A stretch of 56,405 nucleotides of DNA from Oscillospiraceae bacterium (GTDB taxonomy: Bacteria > Bacillota_A > Clostridia > Oscillospirales > Ruminococcaceae), in NCBI GenBank assembly GCA_017829075.1, contig JAGAJA010000091.1, positions 1-56,405 on the forward strand, written 5' to 3'. Positions 49,039 to 56,405 of the stretch are shown piece after piece. Both the position numbers and the translations under genes were made by a program. Numbering within the stretch: position 1 is the stretch's first letter; every line of letters starts with the position of its first letter. A model generated the notes under the pieces. It worked only from the letters and a program-made list of their open reading frames with translations. It was not told where the DNA came from and did not search any database.

Positions 49039-50359
49039 CGGTCATATCCGGCGGGAGGTTCGGGAAATCGTTCTGCTGCTCCCTGACCTTCTCGGCGGCT
49101 CCCTCGGGGTCGTCCACAAAGGGCAGAAGCCCGAGCAGTATCTCCCGCGGGACTAAATCCCGAAGCTCCGAAACAAGCTGGGCTATCTCCGATTCATTGA
49201 CCGGAAGCGCCCTGGTAAACTGTATCGTGATGTCCCCGCTGTCTATTTTCGCCATGCCCGTGAAGTCCAGCCAGCTGCAGAGAAGCCGCAGGCGCTCCTT
49301 CAAACCCTCCCGGAAGTAGCGCTCCTTGATTTTCGTTATCTGCTCGAACCCGAGGAGCTTGTAGCGCATTGCAACGCCGGAAGCGTTCCCGCCGAAGCTC
49401 TCGTCGCTCATGCAGGGGACGTTCGCGAACTTATGTATATCCTGCTCCAGCGATTTCCGGAGGACTTCCACGCTGTTCTCATCAAACTGACGGGTCAGCC
49501 ATTCGGCGGAGCTGTCTGCGTCAAGTTCCAGCAGACCGTTTTCGCGGAGCGCCTTGTAATTTTCGGACTTCTCGTCGTTGTCGTCCCCGAGGACTGAACC
49601 CTTGATAAGCAGTATCGCTTCCACGAACTGTTCCTTGTCGTTCACGCGGTCGCTCTGCAATGTGTTGTACGCGTCTATAAGCGAAAGCACCGGCTCAAAG
49701 TCGCTGCCGCAGGTGGAGTTGTTGTATATCTCGATGAGCGGCACACCGTCCATTCCGTGCGGTCTGCTCTCAGGTTCGCCCGTGACAGAAAAGCCCGTGT
49801 CAGTCGTGAAATGCATGACATTTTCCGAATCGCAGAGATACACGGAATACCCGGTGTCCCGGTCGGTAACGCTGTCGTGGAGCGGGTAATAATACACCCC
49901 CGCGACCGGCTTCTGTCGCACCGTGTCGTCATAGATAACGAACGCCTGCCGCGGGTCCGGGGAATACAGCCGTGGCTGTCCGTCCTCATCGGTGTAGATG
50001 AACTCGTACGCCGTGCCGAATATGCTCGCTTTCTGCGCAAGGTCTATGTCCTGAGTGTCGCTGTCAGCGGCTCTCAGCAGCGCCAGGAGCGGCTCTATAT
50101 TCCCGCCGGAATACTTTACCGGGTTGCCCGCAAAGTAGCCTGTGCAGGTGTCCGAGATGTATTTCGCGTGATTACACACCAGCTTATTATTCGCGAGGAC
50201 TGAACGCTTCTCGCGGTCGCATATCGGGTGTCTGCCCTCGTAGTAGCGCTCCAGCGCGTCGTATCTGGCGTGCGTGTGCAAGGTATGCTCCTTGATGAAT
50301 TTGCAGGCGACTTTCGGTGTGACCGGAGTATCTGCGGATATGGTGAACGGCTTTATCAT
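49025..50359 (-). CDS. Phage portal protein (SPP1 gp6-like)
   Basis: A 444-aa protein of the SPP1 Gp6-like portal family: PVTPKVACKFIKEHTLHTHA, LERYYEGRHPICDREKR, NNKLVCNHAKYISDTCTGYF and the central DGVPLIEIYNN. It forms the dodecameric ring through which DNA is packaged. It overlaps the terminase large gene by one base and the MuF gene by 14. Confidence 0.9.
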   Translation of the reverse strand: MIKPFTISADTPVTPKVACKFIKEHTLHTHARYDALERYYEGRHPICDREKRSVLANNKLVCNHAKYISDTCTGYFAGNPVKYSGGNIEPLLALLRAADSDTQDIDLAQKASIFGTAYEFIYTDEDGQPRLYSPDPRQAFVIYDDTVRQKPVAGVYYYPLHDSVTDRDTGYSVYLCDSENVMHFTTDTGFSVTGEPESRPHGMDGVPLIEIYNNSTCGSDFEPVLSLIDAYNTLQSDRVNDKEQFVEAILLIKGSVLGDDNDEKSENYKALRENGLLELDADSSAEWLTRQFDENSVEVLRKSLEQDIHKFANVPCMSDESFGGNASGVAMRYKLLGFEQITKIKERYFREGLKERLRLLCSWLDFTGMAKIDSGDITIQFTRALPVNESEIAQLVSELRDLVPREILLGLLPFVDDPEGAAEKVREQQNDFPNLPPDMTDEQP

Positions 50360-51681
50360 CAGTAAATTCCAAGCTCCTTTCTGCTGCCTATTTTTGCGGT
50401 CTTGCGCCCGATGTAATTTTCAAGCGCATATCTCACTGCGTCTATCGAGTGGTTGTCCTTGTCCGGGAACTCGTCCCGAAAACCGCCGTTTCCGTCCGGG
50501 ATAAGCTCATACCCGCAGAACTCGCGCCGGGTGTTCGGGCAGGAGACCGGGTCGATGACTATTTCCGCGAGGTTCTGCAGCCATGTTATGCCGTGCTCGA
50601 CTGAACCCGCGCCTTTCTTCACGGCGGTGATTTTCAGCCCGCGGGAACGCATTTCATCGTTGCTGCGCGGGTCGGCTGATTCGGCGTATATCGTATTGTT
50701 CAGCGTGTTTTCCGCTTTTATCGCTTCCGCGAGCGGGTCGTATTTTATCCCGTAGCGATATATCTCGCCAAAAATATAAAGCCGCCCCGCCTCGAACGCG
50801 CAGACCACATAGGCGGTAGGGTCGGCGGCGTAGCCCCAGTCCAGTCCGCGGCGGATATGGGCGAACGCTGCGCGCTCCTCCGGGGGAATAGTCCGCACGG
50901 TGACGTTCGGGAACACCTCGCCGCCGGTGCCGGTGACTTCTCCGAGATATTCGTGGGCGTATGCGGCGGGGTTATTCACGCGGAGATATTCCGCTTCCGC
51001 GAGGAACTGCTCGCCGAGCCATTCCGGAGGAACTCCGCGATAGTCGCTGTGATGGACTAACTTATCCGGCGCGGGGGTCGTGACCTCTGCGTTTATCCAG
51101 TTGCGCTGGGACTTAGGCGGGTTGTATGTGTAGAACACCGTGAATTTACTGCCGCCGCGCAGCAGCGACTGATTTATCGTGCGTATCTCCTCGATACCGG
51201 CGAACTCGTCCGCTTCCTCGTACCAGACGTACTTGATATACCCCTTGTGCACCTTGGTGGATTTCAGCTTCTTCGGCTTATCTGCGCCGCGGAAAAGAAT
51301 GCGCTGTCCGGTCGGGGTATACACAAGTTCCAGCGGGGACAATTTTGCCTGCCAGAGGTGGGAGACCCCCAGCTTGTCGATAGCCCAGAGGAGCTGCTCG
51401 TATACGCTGTCCTTGAGGTACAGTCCGACCTTGCGGATAACTACGGCGTTCGCCTGCGGGTCCTTCATCATGCCGAGGGGTATCTCCGCGCCGACAAAAG
51501 ATGATTTCGTGGAACCGCGCCCGCCTTTCAGCCAGTAGTGGGTGTGCAGTCCGGCGGCGATATCGCGGTGAAGCGCGTAGAACGGCGGCGACACGATGTC
51601 GCGAAGCCGACACCCAGGGCGCGGCACGGACGCCGCGCAATTAAGTGTCGGCGGAGCAATAATATCCGTCAGGTTAGCCAT
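50359..51681 (-). CDS. terL: Terminase large subunit
   Basis: A 440-aa protein. Walker A is GGRGSTKS at residues 53-60, Walker B VWYEEADEFAG near 152-162, and the C-terminal nuclease domain contains GLDWGYAADPTAY and DNHSIDAVRYALEN. It is the motor and nuclease of DNA packaging, of the PBSX/SPP1-like class. The start overlaps the end of the small subunit gene by eight bases. Confidence 0.92.
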   Translation of the reverse strand: MANLTDIIAPPTLNCAASVPRPGCRLRDIVSPPFYALHRDIAAGLHTHYWLKGGRGSTKSSFVGAEIPLGMMKDPQANAVVIRKVGLYLKDSVYEQLLWAIDKLGVSHLWQAKLSPLELVYTPTGQRILFRGADKPKKLKSTKVHKGYIKYVWYEEADEFAGIEEIRTINQSLLRGGSKFTVFYTYNPPKSQRNWINAEVTTPAPDKLVHHSDYRGVPPEWLGEQFLAEAEYLRVNNPAAYAHEYLGEVTGTGGEVFPNVTVRTIPPEERAAFAHIRRGLDWGYAADPTAYVVCAFEAGRLYIFGEIYRYGIKYDPLAEAIKAENTLNNTIYAESADPRSNDEMRSRGLKITAVKKGAGSVEHGITWLQNLAEIVIDPVSCPNTRREFCGYELIPDGNGGFRDEFPDKDNHSIDAVRYALENYIGRKTAKIGSRKELGIY

Positions 51682-52048
51682 CTGGGATATCGTCCACTAT
51701 CTGGACTACGCCGCTGCCGGATACGTTCACCTTGTCGGTGAACAGCCCGAACCGCTTACCGAGAAGTTCAGCGGCTTTAAGCTGATTAGCCTGATTACGC
51801 ACATTGTATGCTTCCATTTCGCCAAGTGCGTTTGCAGCCATTTTTTCCTCTTTTTCCTCGCCGCGCATGACTGCTGTTAAATACTCAAGTATTTCCTGAA
51901 CATCGGCAGTGCGCTCGTTGTGAAGCTGTTCAAGGCGATCGTTAAGGTAAGCACGAACACTAGCATTTCCTAGCAATCTAGCAGCATTAACCCCAGCGGT
52001 TTTGTTTGATTTCACGGACGGATATGCGACTTTATATGCACGGGTTCC
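51674..52048 (-). pseudogene. terS: Terminase small subunit, disrupted by Mu-like insertion
   Basis: Residues corresponding to GTRAYKVAYPSVKSNKTAGV, then NAARLLGNASVRAYLNDRLE are the middle and end of the Terminase_2 small subunit. Members begin about 20 residues earlier with a helix and a GN-G/A-T motif. Here, immediately before GGA ACC CGT, the sequence changes to TGTGAACGACAAAATAATAT, the terminal repeat of the Mu-like element. The open frame can be read back to a TTG at 52084, but those codons come from the element. This gives an exact insertion point (52048/52049). Confidence 0.75.
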
Positions 52049-52300
52049 TGTGAACGACAAAATAATATGTAAAATAAACGACAAGGACTAACGAACAAAA
52101 AAAGGCGAAAAAACGGCTCTATTAAGCCAAACAGTTTTTTGCTCACTATCATTTTATTTTGTCGGATAAAGTGCGAAAAAACGGCATTTTCGATAAAAAT
52201 AAACGACAATAAAGGTACTAATTCAAATAGCCCTTAAACCCCGATTAACAGCGGATTTAAGGGCTATTTTTATTTTGTTTTGGTCTTGAAAATTGTCGTT
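52049..52300. repeat. Transposase-binding end repeats of the Mu-like element
   Basis: A motif ataAACGACAA occurs in three direct copies (aacgacaa at 52053-52060, 52077-52084, 52202-52209) and one inverted copy (ttgtcgtt at 52293-52300). Repeats in both orientations at a phage end match the L1-L3 pattern of MuA-binding sites. The 309-base region 52049-52357 holds no gene apart from this and a terminator. Confidence 0.65.
52227..52272. terminator. Terminator downstream of the phage repressor
   Basis: aatagcccttaaa / tttaagggctatt with a 16-base loop and T-runs on the outside. It can stop the minus-strand repressor transcript and also block read-through from outside. Confidence 0.75.
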
Positions 52301-52357
52301 TATACTAAAAACTAATAATTTGCAAGATTGCCATATGAACCTTGCAAAAATATAAGT

Positions 52358-52909
52358 TCATTTGGAATATATTTCGAATATAGATTCTGTAATTGATTCG
52401 CTTACTTGAACCAAAGCATTCCTTACACCAATTTTTTCACCTTTTTCGAGCCGCTCAATAATAGATATGTACTCTGAAACAAAATCGCTTAATTCGGATA
52501 GAATAAGGGCTGCTTTGTTCTTGTTCTCTAAATCTGCTATTTCGAAGATAGAATGGACGATAGTACTTACAGGCAGTGAAATCGCTGACTCTTTAATATC
52601 TGCCATCATGTTTGACAACTCAGAAATCTGAAAAAGAGCGTCTTTTTTCAATGGTTCGGCACTAGGTCTATCCCAATAATCAAAACCTGAATTGTTTATA
52701 TCCATTTGAGAAACACCATTTTTCAGCCATTCAAGAGAGCAATCAAACTCAAGAGAAATGAACTTGATGAGCATATCTGTCGGTTGTTCCTTGCCTGTTT
52801 CAACTCTACTTAAGTAGGACTGTGTAACGCATATTCTTTCTGCAAAGTCTTTTTGCGTCACATTGCGTGCTTTCCTTAGTGATTTTATACGAAAACCTAT
52901 ACTTTCCAT
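52358..52909 (-). CDS. Mu-like prophage repressor (XRE HTH)
   Basis: A 183-aa protein. The ATG at 52909 with ggaggtt seven bases upstream is better than the longer frame to 52987. The HTH is residues about 3-60: IGFRIKSLRKARNVTQKDFA, VTQSYLSRVETGKEQPTDML. The C-terminal 100 residues are helical and do not look like a LexA-type peptidase, so induction is probably by another signal. It is divergent from the ner-transposase operon and has a perfect palindromic operator in that promoter. Confidence 0.85.
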   Translation of the reverse strand: MESIGFRIKSLRKARNVTQKDFAERICVTQSYLSRVETGKEQPTDMLIKFISLEFDCSLEWLKNGVSQMDINNSGFDYWDRPSAEPLKKDALFQISELSNMMADIKESAISLPVSTIVHSIFEIADLENKNKAALILSELSDFVSEYISIIERLEKGEKIGVRNALVQVSESITESIFEIYSK

Positions 52910-52950
52910 TGTTGAAACCTCCAAAAATATTCGCGTACTAATCTTTTGAC

Positions 52951-52979
52951 TTGACAATATTCGTATACGAATATATAAT
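52951..52979 (+). promoter_or_regulatory. Early promoter of the Mu-like phage with operator
   Basis: TTGACA (52951-52956), 17 bases, TATAAT (52974-52979). The spacer is itself a perfect palindrome, atattcgtatacgaatat (52957-52974). A related half-site, atattcgcgtac, is at 52928-52939 nearer the repressor gene. Repressor binding would block RNA polymerase directly. Confidence 0.85.
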
Positions 52980-53050
52980 AATATCATAGGGTTTTGAGAT
53001 AATCCTATTATATCATATTTCTAACGAAAAGAAAAGAGGTAAAGTGAAAA

Positions 53051-53287
53051 ATGCAAAGAACAGCATACAAAAAGTTACCGCCGCTCGGTAAACTAATAGC
53101 AAAATGCCTGTTTGAAAACGGCATTTCCCAATGCCAGCTTGCAAAAGACGCAGGTATTTCTCCGCAGCACCTCAGCAAGCTGATCATAGGTCAGAGCGAA
53201 CCACGCCCAAAGACACTTCGTAAGATATCCGTTGCGCTGAATATCCCTTATGAAGATTTCGTTGCGGCATATATGGAGCAAGGGTGA
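53051..53287 (+). CDS. Ner-like HTH regulator
   Basis: A 78-aa protein: MQRTAYKKLPPLGKLIAKCL, FENGISQCQLAKDAGISPQH, LSKLIIGQSEPRPKTLRKIS. It is a single XRE-type HTH and the first gene of the early operon, the place of Ner in Mu, which restrains early transcription. Ribosome site gaggtaaag. The stop is six bases before the transposase start. Confidence 0.8.
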   Translation: MQRTAYKKLPPLGKLIAKCLFENGISQCQLAKDAGISPQHLSKLIIGQSEPRPKTLRKISVALNIPYEDFVAAYMEQG

Positions 53288-53293
53288 GGATAA

Positions 53294-55252
53294 GTGATTT
53301 TTTTAACTTCAAAAGAAGTATCCGAACTCTTGAGGGTTGATGAGAGATCGATTCAGAGGTATGCACTTAACGGCAAATACGGCAGGGAAACCGAAGGCTA
53401 CATCTATACCAGCGGCAGAGGACGGGGCGGAAAGCAGCTGAAAATAGCTTTAGCCGCTCTCCCGGAAGATAAGCAGGAAGAATACCTTAGAACCGTTGAC
53501 GCACGAAAGCTGAAACAGGAAGTTGAACGGGAAAGCACCTTCAAAGCCGCTCCCAAGCAGCAGTATGAAGCAGACTACAAGAAACAGGTCGTTGACGAAT
53601 ATCTGTATTTCTGCGAGTATCTGAAACAGGACGGATTAACAGCAGCGGACTTTCTGGAACACTGGAACAGCGAACACCCGGAACGCCCGGTTACATCATC
53701 AGCGCTTTACAGGTGGCTGAACAAGTTCAATACAGGCGGTTATGACGCTCTGGTGGATAAGCGAGGTTACAGCAAGAAAGGCTACTCCAGTATTCCGGTT
53801 GAAGCGTGGGAGTATTTCAAGAACCTATGGCTATCTGAAACAAGACCGTCAGCGGCTCAGTGCTATGAAATGACTAAGTCCCATTTCCCAACACTGAATC
53901 TCCCTACACTGAACACCTTCAAGAACCAGATCGCAAGCTCAATACCCGAAGCGGTAATATTCTATTTCCGTCTAGGAAAGAAAGCATTTGAAGACAACTT
54001 TGCTTCCACCTGCATGCGTGATTTGTCGGGGATGTCTTCAAATAAATACTGGGTTGCAGACCACCACATCTTTGATGTGCTTGTAGACTGCAACGGCGAG
54101 ATTGGGCGACCGTGGATGAGCGCATGGCAGGATCTGAAAAGCAAGAAGATCGTGGGCTATGTTATCAACATGGTTTCAAACCCTAATGCCAATATCGTAA
54201 TAGACAGCTTTGCTCATGCCGTGGAACGCTTTGGAATACCCGAATGTGTTCTGCTGGATAACGGTAAAGATTACAAGGCTTTCGATATGTTCAATAACGA
54301 AAACTTCTTGTCCATCTCCAACAGGCTTCAAATCAGCGTTGTGAACGCAAACCCATACAACGCAAAATCAAAGCCTATCGAGCGTTATTTCAAGACGCTG
54401 GAAGAGAAATACTGCAAGTTTCTCCCTTCGTATATCGGCAACGATCCAAAGAAGCGCCCGGAAAAGCTGTCTGTAACAAACGATAAGGTTAAAGCCCTCG
54501 GTCTGGCTATGCCCTATGATGAATTTGTAGAACTAGCCGCCAAAATCGTTGAGGACTACAACAACACCCCGCATTCCGGCAACGGCATGAATAATAGAAC
54601 ACCGAATGAGGTATATAAAACCTCGTTTAAAAAGCCTTTAAGGCTTGCTTCAGGTGAAGACGGAATAACATTGCAGTCCCTTTTCCTCAGAGCAACAAAG
54701 GCGCTTTCCGTTACCAAGAACGGCGTAAGAGTAAAGGTGAACAACACTATCGGCTACAAATACTATGATAGTGACGAGCTTATCCGGATCAGAGGTAAAA
54801 AGGTAATCGTTCACTATCGTGGAGATGATACCGAAAAGGTGTATGTTCATGATCTGCTTGACCGTTACCTGTGTACGGCGTACAAGATCAGGTACTCCAC
54901 CCAGACCGGCAGCGAAAACGACATACAAGCCATCAAGGACACCCAGCACAAGAACAGACTGCTCCGTGAAATTGTGCGTGAAGCCAAGCCGAACATACCT
55001 GAAGCGAACATCAGTACATACCTTGATGAAAGGAGCAGCAGCTATGACAGCAACGAGCTTGACGGTGTTGAGAAGCAGTTCAGCGACATTCCCGAAAGCA
55101 TAATCCAAGAGGAAAAAGCCAAAGCCCAAGCCGAACAGCGGCACAATGGAACATTAAAGCCAAAGAAGACGGCTGTCAAAATGGATATTGACGCTGCACT
55201 GTTTAATTATGTGATGGCAGTGTCAAATCACAGAAAGGATGATGAAGACTAA
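53294..55252 (+). CDS. MuA-like DDE transposase
   Basis: A 652-aa protein with a GTG start behind ggtgagg. The N-terminal part has HTH/Mu-type DNA-binding segments (SKEVSELLRVDERSIQRYAL, then VTSSALYRWLNKFNTGGYDA). The rve catalytic core carries Asp256 (WVADHHIFD), Asp322 (LLDNGKDY) and Glu363 (KPIERYF). The beta-barrel segment RIRGKKVIVHYRGDD and a charged C-terminal helix follow. It performs replicative transposition together with the MuB-like protein, whose start overlaps its stop by one base. Confidence 0.93.
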   Translation: MIFLTSKEVSELLRVDERSIQRYALNGKYGRETEGYIYTSGRGRGGKQLKIALAALPEDKQEEYLRTVDARKLKQEVERESTFKAAPKQQYEADYKKQVVDEYLYFCEYLKQDGLTAADFLEHWNSEHPERPVTSSALYRWLNKFNTGGYDALVDKRGYSKKGYSSIPVEAWEYFKNLWLSETRPSAAQCYEMTKSHFPTLNLPTLNTFKNQIASSIPEAVIFYFRLGKKAFEDNFASTCMRDLSGMSSNKYWVADHHIFDVLVDCNGEIGRPWMSAWQDLKSKKIVGYVINMVSNPNANIVIDSFAHAVERFGIPECVLLDNGKDYKAFDMFNNENFLSISNRLQISVVNANPYNAKSKPIERYFKTLEEKYCKFLPSYIGNDPKKRPEKLSVTNDKVKALGLAMPYDEFVELAAKIVEDYNNTPHSGNGMNNRTPNEVYKTSFKKPLRLASGEDGITLQSLFLRATKALSVTKNGVRVKVNNTIGYKYYDSDELIRIRGKKVIVHYRGDDTEKVYVHDLLDRYLCTAYKIRYSTQTGSENDIQAIKDTQHKNRLLREIVREAKPNIPEANISTYLDERSSSYDSNELDGVEKQFSDIPESIIQEEKAKAQAEQRHNGTLKPKKTAVKMDIDAALFNYVMAVSNHRKDDED

Positions 55253-56181
55253 TGACACCAACACTCGACTACAATGAAATGCGTGATAAGCTCCGTGAGT
55301 ACATGAAGTTGTCGGGCAAAACACAGGCGGTAATCGCTAAGGAGCTTGATTACAGCGTTGCGGCTGTATCACAGTTCCTTAACGATAAGTACACGGGCGA
55401 CAATGAAGAATTCGCCGCTCGTGTCAACCAGCTTCTAAACATGGGAGCGGTGAGGAAATCGCTTGCAAAAGCCCCGGATTTCTGCATGGAGCTTAGCAAT
55501 ACCAAGAGTATGCTTAACCAGATAAGCATAGCCCATGCAACTAATGATATCCTGCTTCTTTACGGTCCTGCAGGCTGTGGAAAGAGTACGGCTTGCAGCT
55601 ACTATGCGGATCATCACAAGGGTACTGTTCTGATCGAAGCTGACGCAACTACCAATTCCCCCCGTGCCGTTCTCAGCTTGATAGCCGAGGAAGTTGGCGA
55701 AAATTCAAGAGGAACAACGACCATCATCATGCGAACGCTGGTGAAGTACTTCAAGGGTTCTAACAAGCTGCTTATAATTGATGAAGCCCAGCACCTCACA
55801 GAAAAGACCTTCGACACCATAAGGGCGTTGAACGACAAAGCCGGTATAGGCATTGTGTATTCCGGAAATCCCAGCATTTTAAAGAATATGTTCGGCTGCC
55901 ATCAGGAGCAGTTCGATCAAGTATTCAGCCGGATCGGATATCATTGCAAGCTGGACAATGAATACAGCTTTGATGACATTAAGCAGATATTCAGAAATCA
56001 TAATCTTGATAAAGACTGCTTAAAGTACCTTTTAAAGACCTCTCATAAAAAGGGCGGTTTAAGAATAATGATCAAGCTGTATAAGCTGGCTGCCAATATC
56101 GCAAATGCGCTTGAAGTGCCTGTTTCCGTGGATATTCTGGAAGACGCTAAGCGGAGAATGGGCATTTCGGGGGTATCATGA
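55252..56181 (+). CDS. MuB-like target-selection ATPase
   Basis: A 309-aa protein. An N-terminal HTH (LDYNEMRDKLREYMKLSGKT, KELDYSVAAVSQFLNDKYTG) is followed by an AAA+ core with Walker A GPAGCGKST starting at Gly105 and Walker B LLIIDEAQHL. It binds target DNA and activates the transposase, as MuB does. It overlaps the next small frame by four bases (ATGA). Confidence 0.9.
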   Translation: MTPTLDYNEMRDKLREYMKLSGKTQAVIAKELDYSVAAVSQFLNDKYTGDNEEFAARVNQLLNMGAVRKSLAKAPDFCMELSNTKSMLNQISIAHATNDILLLYGPAGCGKSTACSYYADHHKGTVLIEADATTNSPRAVLSLIAEEVGENSRGTTTIIMRTLVKYFKGSNKLLIIDEAQHLTEKTFDTIRALNDKAGIGIVYSGNPSILKNMFGCHQEQFDQVFSRIGYHCKLDNEYSFDDIKQIFRNHNLDKDCLKYLLKTSHKKGGLRIMIKLYKLAANIANALEVPVSVDILEDAKRRMGISGVS

Positions 56182-56267
56182 TGAATCTGAGCAGCAAAGA
56201 GAAGCGGCAGCCGTTACCGCAAATAACCGCCGCCGCCATAACGGAATCCGTTATTTTGGAAACATAG
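56178..56267 (+). CDS. Possible 29-aa peptide
   Basis: MMNLSSKEKRQPLPQITAAA, then ITESVILET. It overlaps the MuB-like stop (ATGATG), so translation could be coupled, but it has no recognised family and may be chance. The region contains the imperfectly repeated aacggaatccgtt and aacgaatccgtt. Confidence 0.3.
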   Translation: MMNLSSKEKRQPLPQITAAAITESVILET

Positions 56268-56335
56268 CTAACGAATCCGTTCTTATTATAATATATCTGA
56301 CACAAAAAATCAAGACATTTTTGGAGGAACATACA

Positions 56336-56405
56336 ATGAAAGTTGAAAGATACATACAGAGCCGGGAACAGATGGTTGAGATCGGTGAGCGGCTCAGGAA
56401 GATCA
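56336..56405 (+). CDS. Early gene of Mu-like phage, cut by window end
   Basis: ATG behind ggagg starts MKVERYIQSREQMVEIGERL, charged and helical, and runs off the window. It is probably a small early gene of the transposable phage; too little is visible to assign. Confidence 0.6.
   Translation, partial: MKVERYIQSREQMVEIGERLRKI

Larger units (their letters stand above)
35829..52048. mobile_element. Resident tailed prophage, late gene module
   Basis: From the tRNA-Arg-like att candidate to the Mu-like element's left end lies a complete late module on the minus strand: terminase, portal, MuF-type protein, scaffold, capsid, connectors, tail, fibre, holin and amidase. The order is that of siphophages with SPP1-like portal and a capsid of the DUF4355-scaffold group. 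No integrase, repressor or replication gene of this phage is in the window; they would lie beyond the inserted element. Boundaries are inferred from the tRNA fragment and from the broken terminase gene. Confidence 0.65.
52049..56405. mobile_element. Mu-like transposable prophage, left end (runs past window)
   Basis: The order end repeats, repressor (minus), Ner-like HTH (plus), MuA-like DDE transposase, MuB-like ATPase is the early region of Mu-type transposable phages. The terminal dinucleotide is TG at 52049-52050, as in Mu. It lies inside the terminase small subunit gene of the resident prophage. The right end is not in the window. Confidence 0.82.

Noticed and set aside
47941..49086. Long plus-strand ORFs opposite the portal, MuF and tape-measure genes
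   Set aside because: High GC in the phage genes opens antisense frames; the products are low-complexity Arg/Gly/Leu sequences.
1..56405. CRISPR arrays, rRNA or complete tRNA genes
   Set aside because: No regularly spaced short repeats and no rRNA or full tRNA were seen; only the 3' end of a tRNA at 35829.

Overview
The window looks like a chromosome segment of a Gram-positive gut-type Clostridia, most likely Oscillospirales/Ruminococcus-like. The reasons are strong AGGAGG ribosome binding sites, sigma-A promoters of the TTGACA-N17-TATAAT type, a LacI-controlled sucrose operon with an HPr-like protein, the Clostridium kluyveri-type succinate to 4-hydroxybutyrate gene set, and two Firmicutes-type prophages. 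Assignment is by protein recognition only; no database search was run.

Layout. 1-5.4 kb: accessory DNA with a truncated AbrB gene, a tandem family of 55-aa proteins, a DUF4143 ATPase, an XRE regulator, a lipoprotein, two unrecognised genes and a gene remnant. 5.4-15.3 kb: one same-strand cassette between a clear promoter and a clear terminator. It encodes a HerA/DUF87-type ATPase, a small protein with a hydrophobic N-terminus, a hypothetical protein, a zinc-ribbon dynamin-like GTPase, an LpxD-like left-handed beta-helix acyltransferase, Gly/Cys-rich and coiled-coil proteins (one frameshifted), a 46-aa protein and a radical SAM/SPASM enzyme. I do not know this combination as a described system, and it is the main candidate for something new. 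15.4-18.3 kb: a helicase-HNH gene broken by a frameshift, with a partner gene. 18.2-22.1 kb: a decaying mobile region with a serine recombinase, a class II glutamine amidotransferase pseudogene with three in-frame stops, a 5'-truncated amidoligase, a lipoprotein and a membrane-protein pseudogene with two in-frame TGA codons.

22.1-30.2 kb: a sucrose/fructoside regulon: LacI-type repressor, matching operators, binding protein, two permeases, ABC ATPase, GH32 hydrolase, PfkB fructokinase and a Crh-like HPr paralogue. 30.2-30.6 kb: a structured, possibly noncoding RNA. 30.6-34.7 kb: CoA-transferase, CoA-acylating succinate-semialdehyde dehydrogenase and 4-hydroxybutyrate dehydrogenase, which together reduce succinate to 4-hydroxybutyrate. 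34.8-35.9 kb: an aminotransferase cut off where it meets the 3' end of a tRNA-Arg-like sequence.

36-52 kb: the late genes of a tailed prophage, all on the minus strand, running (in transcription order) from terminase through portal, a MuF protein with a zincin-like C-terminus, scaffold, capsid, connectors, tail and lysis. The terminase small subunit has lost its N-terminus exactly where a second element begins. 52.05-56.4 kb: the early end of a Mu-like transposable prophage (end repeats, repressor, operator, Ner-like protein, MuA-like transposase, MuB-like ATPase), continuing past the window. The best reading is that a Mu-like phage has inserted into a resident prophage.
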